Assembly: GCA_024760905.1 (NCBI GenBank)
Contig: CM045734.1
Span: 41,998,564 to 42,062,563, forward strand
Reading direction: 5' to 3'
Source: Plotosus lineatus
Taxonomy: Eukaryota > Chordata > Actinopteri > Siluriformes > Plotosidae
Length of the DNA: 64,000 nucleotides
In this document: one piece after another, positions 23,542 through 33,758 of the stretch
How the letters are laid out: every line of letters begins with the position of its first letter
Position numbering within the stretch: the first letter of the stretch is position 1
Position numbers and translations under genes: made by a program
Notes under the pieces: model-generated
Seen by the model: the letters and a program-made list of their open reading frames with translations, nothing else
Databases searched by the model: none
Told to the model about the DNA's origin: nothing

Positions 23542-26500
23542 GGTCCCCTACCTACGAAATTAGTCAGTTCCAGAGCCTTTTTCGTAACTTGGGGATTTCA
23601 TCAGTAGGGGTCGCATTTTACATGTTAAACGCCTAATTTGTTCCAGTCTTTGGACTGGATAAACCCTTTAAAAATTATAAAAGTTCACCAATTTTGTATG
23701 AAAATAATAAAAAATTATTTATTAAATCATTTAAACATTTTAGTAACATATTGAACCATTTTATTAACATATTAATTAAACCATTATTAAACATTTTTAT
23801 TAACACACTCACACACATACATACCCCTGTCTCTCTCTCACGTGGTGCGGGCCACGCCCACAAGATGTGGCATTCAAAGCGCATTCTCTGCTTGACAAAC
23901 TCAACTTTAATTTGATTCCTTGAGGGATCGGAATTCCAGATGAGCTCAAATGCATCCACATTTATTAAACATTTACTGAATTAAACAACTTAAAAACTAA
24001 ACTAAAAACTAAAGAGTTAAGCTTCCTTCTGCCTCTATCTTGGAGGCCAGTGGGGCGGGATGTTGAGAGACAGCCAATGAGAGAGCAACTCGTGTGTCGT
24101 GTGAAATTTTGATTGGCACGTTTGAATTTTGAATTTCTTTTCGTAAGAGGGGGTTGTTTTTGTATCCCGGGGATGTAAACATAGGAAAATGATCTTCGTA
24201 GCCTGGGGATTTCGTACTCGGGGGTCGTCGTAAGTAGGGGGCCGACTGTGTATATATATATATATATATTCCCCTTCAAAACAAAATAAATGTAGGATTC
24301 TGTAGTCAGTTGCCCTGCTGATGGGCCGGCTTCCTCATCAATAATAATTCCGACGTTTTCTTTTAAGATGCTCCCGCGTCTTTATAGCATGGGTTCTCAC
24401 ACATCATTAAAAGTCATTAAATTAAGAAAAGGTTTTTTTAAGGCCCTTAAAAGTCAGTAAATCTAGGGGCAGTGGTGGTAAGTGGAGTGGAGTAAATCTC
24501 ACAGTTGCATCATTAAAAGTAATTAAAATGAAAAAAACAATGTGAACCTGGTAGAATTTTTAAATGTTGTCATAGATCAACAAGTGTGTGTGTGTGTGTG
24601 TGTGTTGCTCTTCATCTCTATGCATTATGTAGTGCTTGGAATCGGTTTGTATACGCGGACATACATGTGTTTACAAAGGTTGGCGAATTTGTGTGCATGT
24701 GTAATGTGGACATTGCAAATGATTGCACCCATGTGCAGAGTCACTGTTTATTAAACCACTGAACATTTAAAAAAAATTTTTTTTTTTTGCCAAAAATATT
24801 TTTGCAAAAACAATCTTTTTGCCAAAGAGACGTATAACATGGATGTTTTCATTTAACTCAGGGTGGTGTTGCCAGACATTCACCTTTAGTAATACACTCA
24901 GTGACTTTATTTTAACAACATTTAAAATTTTATATGTTGCCAAAGACACGTTCAGTTGATGTTTTGACAGTATTCAGTATATTAAGTATGTATGTACCGT
25001 AATGTATGATACTTGACACGAATATTAGTATTAGTATTGAGTATTTTGTTGCCAAACATTCAATTTGTGCCAAATTTTGATTCAAGCTTTTTAAAGCTAT
25101 GTCTGTCTTGACTGGTTGTCAATTAAAGATGTAAATATTGAAAATTTTCTTCCTAAGTCATGTTGAACAGTTTTGACTGGTTCATACTCAGTGATTAAAA
25201 GTTTTGTTTATGTAATAAACATGTTATTTCAGTTTATTTTTATGGTTTAATTGGAGTACTTTCCATTAAAAAGTCAGTAACTTTGTCATTAAAAGGCATT
25301 ATTTTACTCAGTCCAAACCTGTAGGAACCTTGCGTAGAGCTCTCGTTCCAAGTCATCTCACTTTTACGAAGCCTGCATTCAACACATTTTCGGGGACTAT
25401 GTAGCTTATAATGCCCCCAAACGTTTGAAGATTTCAGTCGAACACATTTTTCCATCCTCGTGCCACTGGCAGTCGACTGAGCCATGTTAATGAAGATAAA
25501 AATGTCCTTCAATCTAAATCTACAATTCACCCATGTTTGACAATTACAGCGAATAATTTCTGATTGGCTGTTGCAGTTGGCCAACTCATTGGATTGGCAA
25601 GGCTACGTCAAGACCCTTGTGTAGCATAATGCAATGGCAAGTGCTGAGCCGCACAGACAACAAAAGCATAAATCACAGAGAACATTTATTTTTGTTCATA
25701 AACCAACTGATGGCAGGAAAGTCAAGTTGGCTGTAACGCAACATCTCACTGTCTCCACAAGAGATGTCAAAGCACACGTATTGATGACATGTCTGGGAAA
25801 AACTGATAATCCACATACTTCAGCTTTTGCTTGTAAGCCAGTGAAATTTAAAATGATTCCGTTTTGTGATTTTTTTATGGTCATTTCATTTATTTTCTGA
25901 ACTGCTTCATCCTAAGTAGGGTCGTGGGGAGGCTGGCGCCCATCTGGTCATTTATGTTAAAATAATCATCTGTATCACTTCAATGTATTAAATAAACACA
26001 CATTATGCTGTACGCATGACCAATACAGCTACTCTTTTACCGTGCTTTTAAAATAAGTCTTCCATTAATACAGGTACCTCGTTTCAACCTTATTAAAACA
26101 GTTGTGTTTTGCAGTTATTTTTGTTAACAAACCATATTACTGTGCTACTGATTATGTAATGTAATCTTTTGTTTTTATCAGACAAGGTATCCAGTGCTGG
26201 AGAATCCAGAGATGCTGAGAAAAAATGCTGATGATTTCCTGAACAGAGCAGCGATGACAGATGTAGGTCTTTTGTTCTCTCCATCCCAGATTGCCCTGAC
26301 CGCCGTCCTCAACACGGCAGCACGAGCAGGTCTCAACATGGAAACGTGAGTTCTAACAAGTACAGGCTGCACCAGGGTTCACACAGATGTGAAAAGTGCT
26401 TGAATTCAGCCATTATGATAAAAAGTATATATTTTACTTACAGTGCTTGAAAAAGTATGGGATTTTGTGAATAATCATTGAAAAGTGCTTAAAAATAAAG

Positions 26501-29500
26501 TTTTTATTTCTCCGCTTAAATTGAGCACAAGTAATCCTCACGATACAAACTTACCGGTATTTTAACTGCTATGTTTACTTCCTGTAATCGAGAAACGATC
26601 AAGGCTGTAATCGGGCGTAAACATGGGTATACGCCGCATAACTCTTATTTTATCAAGCATGTGGCGTTTACGCACTTATTTTGCCTTGCGAGATCATTTA
26701 TCAAAGTTTTTTTTTTTTTTTTTTTTTATAGATATTGCTTTGTCACTTGTCCCGGCTTGTAATCCTGTTTCTGTACTCTATTTCAATCATTCAGTGTGCA
26801 GAGAGTATACTAAGTATAATAAGACCCATGCCGTGATTGGGCAGTGCAGATCATCACCATGGCCTTCAGCCAATATAATTTTTTATACAGGATACGAAAA
26901 TTCCGGAAAAACAAAACCACAATTCATGTTGCTAATTCCTCAGAAACGTACTGACCTATTGCATCTAAATTTTCGCTTATAAATATTTATTTTAAAATGA
27001 ACAAAAGAGGGAAGCGGTCCCATGAACCTGGTCACCAACAAGGCACATTAACCAGGCAGGTTTTTTTGTTAAACGCGGCAATAATATCTGTCGACTGGGG
27101 GGGACGTCACAACTTGCGGATTCAGCCTCACGCTCAACATGCTCCAAATCGCTCCGAGATTCCGGTATATTACATTCCACTTCTCTCCAGCATAATGATA
27201 TTAATTTTATTTATATGATAAACGATAGTGCATGTTATTATTGTCAAGTTCCAAAGTTTGACCGACTTTTCTCAGCCGTCAGTGTCACTCTAAGTGTTAC
27301 ACGTGCGGCATGTGCCCTGCAGGCCTATGCGCATTGCTCTGGTGGCTTTAATATATATACTGGTTACTGGTGTGTTGACATGCTTCTGGCATCACTGACC
27401 CTTGCATGTATCCACTCTCTCTTAGTGAGGGCAGAATCCCTTCTGGACAGCTCACCGGCCATCACAGGGCAGAAAAACGCTGACGGCTATGCAGCTACTC
27501 TTGTTGAAAGTCAGCAATGGTTGTTTCACACCCTCTCACCATAGACAGTGAGAGACATGGCCGGCCTTTGATAACCCAGTTAGCTGCACTGGGGGCGTTA
27601 ATATAATATACATGTAATGTTAATATTGTTCTATATAAATAGATCTGCTCATAGGGTCACAGGTATGATGAGGTCTTGTTGTGCATGTTCTGCACCACTT
27701 TTAATCCCGCCTTAAAAATTTATTATGCAGGCATTAATGATTAAGGCTTCACAATATGCTAATCAGGTATCAGAAACAGAAGCATAGGGTGACTTATGAA
27801 AGCGGAGGTAAGCGCACACAGGTAGACTACATCTTGTGTAGGCGATGTAATTTGAAGGAAGTCAGTGACTGCAAAGTAGTAGTGGGTGAGAGTGTTGCCA
27901 AACAGCATAGCATGGTGGTGTGCAGGATGACACTGATGGTGAGAAAGGTGAAAAAGGCAAAGGCAGAGCAGAAGACAAAGTGGTGGAAGCTGAAAAAGGA
28001 AGAGTGTCGTGTTGTCTTCAAGGAGGAGTTGAAACAGGCTTTGGGTGGCCAGGAAGTGCTTCCAAATGACTGGACAACCACAGCAAATGTGATCAGGGAC
28101 ACAGGTAGGAGAGTACTTGGTGTGTCCTCTGGAAGGAAAGTAGATAAGGAGACTTGGTGGTGGAATGAGGAAGTGCAGGAGTGTGTACAAAGGAAGAGGT
28201 TAGCTAAGAAGTGGGACATTGACAGGACCGAAGAGAGTAAACAGGAGTACAGGGAGACACAGCGTAAGGCGAAGGTAGCAGTGTCAAAGGCCAAACAGAG
28301 GGCGTATGATGACTTGTATGATAGGTTGAACAGTAAGGAGGGAGAAAATGATCTATACAGTTGGCCCTGATGACATACCAGTTGAGGTATGGAAGTGTCT
28401 AGGGGAGATAGCAGTAGATTTTCTGACAAGAATATTCAACAAGGTCTTAGAAAGTGAGCAGATGCCAGAGGAATGGAGGAGAAGTGTGCTTGTGCCCATT
28501 TTTTAGAACAAGGGAGATGTACAGAGTTGTGGCAACTACAGAGGGATAAAGTTGATGAGCCATACAATGAAGCTATGGGAAAGAATAGTGGAAGCAAGAC
28601 TAAGGGCAGAGGTCAGCATTTGTGAACAACAGTTTGGTTTCATGCCAAGAAAGAGCACCACAGATGCAGTGTTTGCTTTGAGGATGTTAATAGAGAAGTA
28701 CAGAGAAGGTCAGACGGAGCTGCATTGTGCCTTTGTGGATCTGGAGAAAGCATATGACAGGGTGCCGAGAGAAGAACTGTGGTATTGTATGAGGAAGTCT
28801 GGAGTGACAGAGAAGTATGTTAGAGTGGTGCAGGGCATGTATGAGAGATGTAAAACAGTGGTGAGGTGTGCTGTCGGTGTGACAGAAGAGTTCAAGGTGG
28901 AGGTGGGATTGCATCAAGGGTCAGCTCTCAGCCCCTTCTTGTTTGCTCTGGTGATGGAAAGGCTAACAGACGAGGTTAGACAAGAATCTCCATGGACTAT
29001 GATGTTTGCAGATGACATTGTGATCTGTAGTGAGAGCAGAGACCAAGTGGAGGAAAATCTAGAGAGGTGGAGGTATGCCCTGGAAAGGAGAGGATTGAAG
29101 GTTAGTCTTAGTAAGACAGAATACATGTGTGTGAACGACAAGGACCCAAGAGGAACTTTGAGGTTACAGGGGGCAGAGATAAAGAAGGTGGAGGATTTTA
29201 AGTACTTAGGCTCAACAATCCAGAGCAATGGAGAGTGTGGAAAAGAGGTGAAGAAGCGCGTGCAGGCAGGTTGGAATGGATGGAGAAAAGTGTCCGGTGT
29301 GATGTGTGATAGGAGAGTATCGGCAAGAATGAAGGGAAAAGTGTACAAGACGGTGATGAGGCCAGCAATGTTGTATGGTTTAGAGACAGTGGCCTTGGGG
29401 AAAAGACAGGAGTCAGAGTTGGAGGTAGCAGAGATGAAAATGTTGAGGTTCTCTTTGGGAGTAACGAGGATGGATAGGATCAGAAATGAGTACATCAGAG

Positions 29501-29868
29501 GGACAGCACATGTTAGATGTTTTGGAGACAAAGTCAGAGAGGCTAGATTGAGATGGTTTGGACATGTACAGAGGAGGGATAGTGAGTATATTGGTCGTAG
29601 GATGCTGAGGTTGGAACTACCAGGCAAAAGGCCCAGAGGAAGACCAAAGAGAAGATTTATGGATGCGGTGAAGGCGGACATGAAGGTCGTTGGAGTAAGA
29701 GTAGAAGATGCAGAGGATAGGGAGAGATGGAGGCAGATCATTTGCTGTGGCGACCCCTGAAGGGAACAGCCGAAAGGAAAAGAAGGAGGTATGAGATTTT
29801 TCCGACCTCCAGAGGCTATTTTTTTCATATTATTCCAAATCCATTTATAAAAAAAAGAAATAAAAAAA

Positions 29869-29905
<37 letters not shown>

Positions 29906-32900
29906 CACACACACACACACATCTCCAAGCGTAATGAAGTTGTGTGATACGATGTTCCAACGAACATGTACATTTCATTAGAGGCTTAGTGTTAAACAGG
30001 AAGTTCTCGCAGTGAAGTCTCCTCTTCTGTTTGATTTGTGACGCTTGTCGCAATTGACGCACGGCGCTTGTGAGATAAAGCACGGCTTAGCCAGACTTCC
30101 GATCTTTCAAGTGAGCAAGTGTGCGTTGAATACTTGTTTAATGCGATCGTATTAAGTGTCTTCCTAGCAACAGATAAATCTGAGTCTTTTCAGTCTTCTC
30201 ATTGGTTTATCGTTATAAGATTGGGGGAATCCTTCTGGGATTCGTAAGTAGAAAGAGTATTCTGGAAGTGGACAACAAGGGATATATATATCAATACACA
30301 CACACACATACACAATATATATATATATACACAATACATATATACACACACACTGACACAGTGGTGCCTCACCTTACGAAAGACCCAACAGACGAAAAAT
30401 CCAGGTTACGAAACGCATTTACCTAAAATTTCCATCTCTGGATATGAAAAAAATTCACGTTATGATACACGCCATCTCAAAAATTCAAACAATGCGCGAG
30501 TTGCTCTCCCATTGGCCTTCTCCCAACATCCCGCCCTGCTGGCCTCCCATTGGCTAGCAGGGGGCTGTATCTCCATAATACCCATGACACAGCTCTCTCC
30601 CATTGGCTATTATGGAGCTGCAGCACCATAATACCCATGATGTTGTTCGTGTCCCTTCGACCCATTGTTCGTCACGGAGTTCTAACACGCATAAAGGACA
30701 GAGTTACTGTTGTTTCGTGAGTTTTTCAAGTGTGCTCATTGCACCTTTATTTTTTGGCTCAGGCTTTTAACCTTGTATCAACATTTGTAAGATTATAACT
30801 CTGCTCAGAAGACATGGTCAACACATACACGACTGTGTGTGATTCCCGGTGCGAGTGAAAAGAGAAGCAGGCTTGTGGCATGCAGTCGAATGATATCGCA
30901 AAGGAATATGGCCAAACCCGTCTACCATTGCTATGATATTGAAGCAGAAGGAGGCCTTAAAAGGTATACTTTTATAATTTTTAAAGGATTTAGGGGGTGG
31001 TATTAGGGGCCGTGGAACGAATCAGGCCTTTTACATGTAAAATGTGGCTCAGATTATGACACTTCTGGAATGGATTAATTTTGTAAGGTGAGGTACCACT
31101 GTATACATATAGCGATCCCTTGCGACTTCGCTCTTCAATTCATGCAGCTTCAGTGCATCGTGTTTTTTTTTTTTTTTTTAATTCATCGAATTGGAAATTA
31201 AGGAAGAATAGGGGGAAAAGTTAAGGAAAATAAATTTACATGAGGGCATAAAATGTTTCCCAGAGAGGACAGTTAACCTGATTATTATAAAACCCGTACA
31301 CTGTATTTTCTGGTGATAAATATAGTAGATGTCTGGGATTGTTGTTCAGCATGAAGGAATCTCCATGGGTTCATACTAGTAAGCAGAAGGTGTGGAAATT
31401 CTTGACTTTTTAAAAGGAAGTTGATGATCTGTAGTTCATTTTGTGCCATTAGGTTGTCCAAAATTTTTATTGTATAAGTGATGTAGGTAAAGGTGTTCAC
31501 GTAACATACCCAACTAATCATTGTCATGTAGACACCAAATGAGTTTTTATGATTTACATTTGTTCATCTGAAAGATGATCTGCTGTTTATTTAGGTATCT
31601 TGTGGAGTGCATTGGACTAAAAGATGACAAGGAGACACTTTCCAAGATGTATGATGCGATGAGGCGTAAGGATTTTTCTCATCACTTTCTTGAAATTGCT
31701 TTCAGATCATCTGTGAAGCGTCTAATGTAAACACTATGATGGTCTGAGATTTCAGGTATTACTGCACTTCTTAAGGAATACGAGCTTCCCAAATCCGACG
31801 AAGTAAACGCTTGCAAGCAGAAACTGGAACGGATTCACGCAGAGTTCAACAGTAACCCAAGTCTGTAAGTACGACACGTGTCAGTGGAATGGAATCTTAA
31901 AAACACAAAACCCACAACATGATCATACAAACGGTTTTATTCAGCCTGGGCAATCACTTGGATCCTAGATGCAAAAGTCGTAGCTTCAGGTAGAAAAATA
32001 ATAATAAAAACACAAATCAATTAGCTTTCAGAAAGTCATGGGAGAAATAATACATGAGCATCATGCTGCTTCTCAGGTCTGGTCACAGGTGAACGCCGCT
32101 ACACTACGGTATGTTTAATCAAACGATTGGTATCTAGTGAAATGCCAAGTGTGTGGAGGTAAGTACGTGGCTAATTGAGCAGAAATTAATTTTCTCAGTA
32201 CAAATCAAACTGGACAAATAACAGATGATTTGACTCATTGGCAAAGCTCTTTCTAAACAGTTCATCATCGCACTATTTACAAACAAGACATCAGGAAACC
32301 TACAGAGATGTTACAAAAATGTATATGAATGTCATTTCTTGCATAAGTCAGACGCTACTACGAATTAAACAGGGTCCATGGACTGGTTAGCACTGGGTGT
32401 TGAGGATAAAGTATCAAACCCAGGCTGTATTGCATTCCTTTGGGACGACAGCGACAGAATGTGATGTGATCCAGATTAGTTGTCAAAATGTAGTTTATCA
32501 AGTGTAAACACATGCACCGAGTCACAAAAACTCGTATCTGTCCTTCTGAAAGTTTTATCCTTCTCAGCAAACCGCTCTTGCATCACACAAGATGCCTAGT
32601 GTGGCGATAAAAGCCGAGGTGCAGCATTTCATCAAGGGAAAAGCGGCTCTGGAGGAGGTACGATAGGATCAGCACTCGTTCATCAGGATAACTTGGGGGA
32701 TGGAGGTGGGGGTGCAGTTGCTTTTGAGTGCAGCTTTCTTAAGGCTTGTATTTCAGGCGCTGGTCGAATTTCCAGAGTTCAGCCCATTTCCTAAGGGTCG
32801 TGGGGGGGAAATCTCCAGTGGAGGTTGGAAAATAATAGTCCCTCAAAACTCTGAGGATTTTCGCTGCTTTTGAAATAGTCGCTAAAGCATTTGTCCCTGA

Positions 32901-33581
32901 TTGCGGTTTAGCAACAAGTAGTGATTCTTAAAAAGGAAAAAAAAAAAAAAAGACTGTACCCTGCCTCTTCAGTAATGGAAATGTCTTCTTCACATAAACC
33001 GGTGTGGTGTAGATGCTCCTCAGAGCACCTGAATTGTAGCAGCCATGATGGTACATTCAGGTCTGTAAAATATACAAATATCAAGGCAACATGGCATCGA
33101 AGATATTAATAGGTGTCCGATATCAATATTAATACAACTATCAGCAGAAATTAACATTTTAATAATATACATTAATACATCTGTATTTAAGTTGAGAACC
33201 TTGTACTACCTACCTTGTCTTGATGAGATGGATGTTGGCTACATAAATCTACATGAGTCTGAGCATGGACATGAGTAAACTTACACATGGAGGACACTGA
33301 GAAAGGAATGTACTCGCATGCTGAGAGATGCACAGGACAGATGTCGAAATAAACTCGTCCCTGTCACTTTTGGTGAGGTGTGTTTTTGGCTATGGTTTCC
33401 AGGAAAAGGAAGCATGGATATGAGGACGATGACCATGTTGTAAAGAAGCCCCTCGTTACTGAAGAGGTAAGTGATGACTCCATTACATCTGGCACTTCCT
33501 TTTTTTCCATTTTTATGTCTTCATTCTAAAATTTTGATCACTTCGTAGGAGTGGACCGATGAAGACTTGGATGATTTGTAA
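13626..33581 (+). CDS. ccnh: cyclin H (gene-level entry, nine coding exons)
   Basis: Cyclin H partners CDK7 and MAT1 in the nuclear CDK-activating kinase, which phosphorylates CDK T-loops and, within TFIIH, the RNA polymerase II tail. Nine exons with GT-AG borders join in phase (117, 123, 74, 211, 164, 71, 109, 64 and 33 bp; 966 bp, 321 aa plus stop) against 323 aa in human. The N-terminus [13 protein letters not shown], the first cyclin-box segment ([20 protein letters not shown]), [23 protein letters not shown] and the acidic tail [12 protein letters not shown] are close to vertebrate cyclin H. The start is the conserved MYHNSS methionine, preceded by a tttgcag acceptor, so a non-coding exon upstream is likely. 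Introns 1, 4 and 5 are swollen by transposons. The human Ser304 position is Val here. Convergent with rasa1. Identity is very secure; the 5' UTR exon is inferred. Confidence 0.97.
14255..14408. mobile_element. pogo-like element end fragment
   Basis: Inverse of the left end of the element at 54974 (cgacttacgttcatccg and the A/T-rich block that follows). Truncated; a (TA)n array abuts it. Confidence 0.6.
14416..14464. repeat. (TA)n microsatellite
   Basis: Between a pogo-like fragment and an RTE fragment. Confidence 0.95.
14467..14920 (+). mobile_element. RTE LINE 3' fragment interrupted by a MITE
   Basis: It matches the last ~85 codons of the RTE ORF and its 3' end (gcgacccctgaaggga, gaagaagaa). 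The reading is broken at 14549 by the hAT MITE and resumes after the duplicated gcctagag. Confidence 0.85.
14550..14763. mobile_element. hAT MITE, 214 bp, nested in RTE
   Basis: Perfect terminal inverted repeats of 41 bp begin CAGGGGTGCTCAATCCTGCT. The 8-bp target duplication gcctagag is at 14542-14549 and 14764-14771. The host RTE sequence reads through once one copy is removed, so the insertion is younger than the RTE copy. Confidence 0.95.
14921..16473 (+). mobile_element. Tc1/mariner element A
   Basis: Long terminal inverted repeats (about 200 bp) each with inner and outer copies of gccaataagtattggg, the IR/DR layout of fish Tc1 elements. The right end is cccactg followed by TGTA. The outermost ~10 bp of the left end are missing and abut the RTE tail. 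Confidence 0.9.
15242..16250 (+). pseudogene. Tc1 transposase, inactivated (element A)
   Basis: It encodes a Tc1-like transposase: HTH region ([38 protein letters not shown]), then DDE motifs [22 protein letters not shown] and [16 protein letters not shown] 1-base insertion near 15492, a 5-base insertion near 15583 and at least two CGA-to-TGA-like nonsense codons (first at 16097-16099) kill it. The two insertions together restore frame. Full fish Tc1 transposases are about 340 aa. Confidence 0.9.
16474..16572. repeat. (TG)(TA)(CA) microsatellite between the two Tc1 elements
   Basis: Tc1 elements target TA, and both elements end at this array. Confidence 0.9.
16573..18000 (-). mobile_element. 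Tc1/mariner element B
   Basis: Left end agtccttctcaaaaaatta with an inner repeat of ctcaaaaaattagcatatt near 16755; right end ctaattttttgagaaggact. The right inverted repeat is shortened. A deletion derivative of the same family is at 20044-20288. Confidence 0.9.
16846..17847 (-). pseudogene. Tc1 transposase, nearly intact (element B)
   Basis: From the ATG at 17847 ([20 protein letters not shown]) one stop, TGA at 17755-17757, interrupts an otherwise open frame to the end (RFPTKY). Frame is open for the last 286 codons with all three catalytic motifs: [21 protein letters not shown] and [12 protein letters not shown]. The stop fits a CGA-to-TGA decay. Asn is replaced by Lys in the usual DLNPIENLW. 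Confidence 0.92.
18006..18260. mobile_element. pogo-like end fragment (CAGGGATCCC family)
   Basis: caggaatccctcgctacttc and the shared cttcaattcatgcggc block match 35728-36139 and 31112-31240. The SINE at 18261 inserted into it. Confidence 0.55.
18261..18588 (+). mobile_element. tRNA-SINE, family 1 with L2-like tail
   Basis: Same tRNA-like head and body as 9223-9575, but the 3' end is ggctgggatgggcaccagcc ... aagcggttacagaaaatgaa, the tail typical of fish L2-mobilised SINEs. A 13-bp duplication aaaactagttaca flanks it (18247-18259 and 18589-18601). Confidence 0.9.
18834..19199 (-). CDS. ORF with P2X7-intracellular-domain-like cysteine motif, probably incomplete
   Basis: A 121-codon ORF starting [20 protein letters not shown], an acidic stretch ([17 protein letters not shown]), then [20 protein letters not shown]. 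The W-C-x-C-G-x-C ... C-x-C-C pattern resembles the zinc-binding part of the P2RX7_C domain, which in fish and invertebrates occurs in many stand-alone genes. The usual downstream half of that domain is not recognisable; the ORF ends [16 protein letters not shown]. It lies antisense inside ccnh intron 1. Could be a pseudogene fragment or the first exon of a small gene. Confidence 0.4.
   Translation of the reverse strand: MDEDNVVEGLEGYLYEPLKKDYPHLVKSDQESDDSEDDIGESAEALTQENRSKQPANIWCSCGKCVRQKTDQECYCCKEHELLEENILTFCNWRSDRQRCYVTMTFDVTEKKPTCPRAEPL
19200..19975. other. unassigned part of ccnh intron 1
   Basis: No transposon end, coding motif or strong regulatory signal recognised, apart from an A-run at 19208-19227. 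Confidence 0.5.
20044..20288 (+). mobile_element. Tc1 element B family, internal-deletion derivative
   Basis: It begins with the transposase start region (atgggtaagactgccgacct), then jumps directly to the 3' inverted repeat (atatgctaattttttgagat ... ttttttgagaaggact). Almost the whole transposase is deleted. Confidence 0.8.
20316..20438 (+). CDS. ccnh: ccnh coding exon 2
   Basis: The acceptor ttttaacag precedes 41 codons that include [11 protein letters not shown] and [20 protein letters not shown], the start of the cyclin fold. The donor is gtaatt in phase 0. It lies just downstream of a Tc1 deletion derivative ending near 20288. Confidence 0.95.
20666..20739 (+). CDS. ccnh: ccnh coding exon 3
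   Basis: Acceptor ggtttag. It encodes [19 protein letters not shown] and the first part of HPRIIM, with a gtaagt donor splitting the Met codon (AT|G). It continues the first cyclin box. Confidence 0.95.
21317..21527 (+). CDS. ccnh: ccnh coding exon 4
   Basis: Acceptor ccctgcag. It encodes [17 protein letters not shown], the [17 protein letters not shown] helix and [14 protein letters not shown], then a gtaaaa donor in phase 0. This is the end of the first cyclin repeat and the linker into the second. Confidence 0.97.
21794..22130 (+). mobile_element. tRNA-SINE, family 1 with L2-like tail
   Basis: Head tggtctagtggtataggg, B box gggttcgagtccca, tail gggatgggcaccagcctccc ... acggttacagaaaatgaact. 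Weak flanking duplication (tctgggaag / tctaggaag). In ccnh intron 4. Confidence 0.88.
22179..22530. repeat. unclassified repeat with an internal imperfect duplication
   Basis: Two related blocks, around 22328-22385 (ttttgaaagccccagcttca) and 22469-22530 (tttgaaaacctcagcttct), flank an everted pair of AGGTCA-type sites. No family recognised. Confidence 0.3.
22531..23475. other. A/T-rich part of ccnh intron 4
   Basis: No gene or transposon end recognised. Confidence 0.5.
23480..23537. repeat. (TA)n microsatellite
   Basis: Flanks a pogo-like element. Confidence 0.95.
23537..24248. mobile_element. pogo-like element (CAGTYGGCCCCC family)
   Basis: Left end agtcggtcccctacctacga; right end cgtaagtagggggccgactg. 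712 bp, flanked by (TA)n on both sides. Related to 43096-44353 and 61283-62110. Confidence 0.75.
25260..25487 (-). pseudogene. possible BED zinc-finger remnant of a hAT element
   Basis: Minus-strand frame reads [13 protein letters not shown] then [14 protein letters not shown], like a BED finger (VW..HY..C..C) with the second Cys replaced. No DDE or dimerisation domain is visible nearby and no ends were found. Confidence 0.3.
25889..25945 (-). repeat. L2/SINE tail fragment
   Basis: cattttctgaactgctt-like start followed by gggtcgtggggaggctggcg, the inverse of the L2-like SINE tail. Confidence 0.55.
26182..26345 (+). CDS. ccnh: ccnh coding exon 5
   Basis: Acceptor tttttatcag. It encodes [19 protein letters not shown] and [21 protein letters not shown], part of the second cyclin repeat. 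The donor gtgagt splits a Thr codon (AC|G). Confidence 0.97.
26390..27349. other. unassigned part of ccnh intron 5
   Basis: Contains repeats of the phrase aaaagtgctt (26396-26480) and a T-run at 26707-26727. No gene seen. Confidence 0.4.
27350..27597 (-). mobile_element. tRNA-SINE, family 1 with a third tail
   Basis: Inverse of the family-1 body (ccagttagctgcactggggg, gtcagcaatggtt) but the distal end reads ctctctcttagtgagggc and ggcatcactgacccttgcat, shared only with 51905-52225. The tRNA head is missing. Confidence 0.75.
27753..29788 (+). pseudogene. RTE LINE, longest copy: endonuclease end and reverse transcriptase
   Basis: 5'-truncated near 27753. The first open part (27756-28370) reads the C-terminal end of the AP-endonuclease and the linker ([37 protein letters not shown]). 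A deletion near 28352-28361 joins it out of frame to the RT. The RT has [60 protein letters not shown] and the catalytic MMFADDIVI. One TAG at 28504-28506 interrupts it; 402 codons after 28552 are open. The 3' end has the short RTE terminus and aaaagaagg tail. Family usual length is about 1000 aa, so this copy cannot move itself. Confidence 0.93.
30359..31101 (+). mobile_element. pogo/Tigger element remnant
   Basis: Ends CAGTGGTGCCTCACCTTACG and aaggtgaggtaccactg, 743 bp. Plus-strand sequence near 30885-30962 reads [10 protein letters not shown] and related residues of a Tigger helix-turn-helix with stops. Confidence 0.7.
31112..31240. repeat. pogo-like end fragment (CAGGGATCCC family)
   Basis: gcgatcccttgcgacttcgc and cttcaattcatgcagcttc match 18006-18070 and the inverse of 36060-36139. 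Confidence 0.55.
31595..31665 (+). CDS. ccnh: ccnh coding exon 6
   Basis: Acceptor tttatttag. It encodes [19 protein letters not shown] and DAMR, then a gtaagg donor splitting an Arg codon (C|GT). Second cyclin repeat. Confidence 0.95.
31756..31864 (+). CDS. ccnh: ccnh coding exon 7
   Basis: Acceptor agatttcag, only 90 bp after exon 6. It encodes [16 protein letters not shown] and [17 protein letters not shown], the long C-terminal helix, and ends with a gtaagt donor in phase 2. Confidence 0.95.
32568..32657 (+). other. ccnh: candidate cryptic or poison exon in ccnh intron 7
   Basis: A 90-bp block lies between a strong acceptor (ttatccttctcag) and a donor (gaggag|gtacga). Exons 7 and 8 already join in phase without it. 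If included it would bring an in-frame TAA 14 codons in. In another frame it reads [13 protein letters not shown] then KGKAALEE, which I do not recognise. Confidence 0.3.
33403..33466 (+). CDS. ccnh: ccnh coding exon 8
   Basis: Acceptor ggtttccag. Joined in phase to exon 7 it gives [22 protein letters not shown], the basic then acidic C-terminal tail. The donor is gtaagt in phase 0. Confidence 0.95.
33549..33581 (+). CDS. ccnh: ccnh coding exon 9 (last codons and stop)
   Basis: Acceptor cttcgtag. It encodes [10 protein letters not shown] and TAA. The Thr in EEWTDEDL aligns with human Thr315, a casein-kinase-2-type site. An AATAAA follows at 33759-33764. Confidence 0.95.
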   Translation, partial: EWTDEDLDDL

Positions 33582-33758
33582 CACAATTTGTACATCTTGT
33601 TTTAGAACTGCACATTCCTTAAAATGTACAAATTAATTTAGCACCTTAGTCGAGGTGAAAGGTCAAGTCAGTGATTTCTGTTTAGCCGTAGACCACTACG
33701 TGATGCCACCAAAGTACCTAGGCAATATTTGCCTGCTGTAGATGTCCTGTGTAATGAA

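Noticed and set aside
28914..30083. 389-codon minus-strand ORF
   Set aside because: It is antisense to the RTE reverse transcriptase; residues reflect the complement of the LINE, with no domain of its own.
32592..32666. Small gene starting [13 protein letters not shown]
   Set aside because: Only 24 codons; better described as a possible cryptic exon of ccnh.
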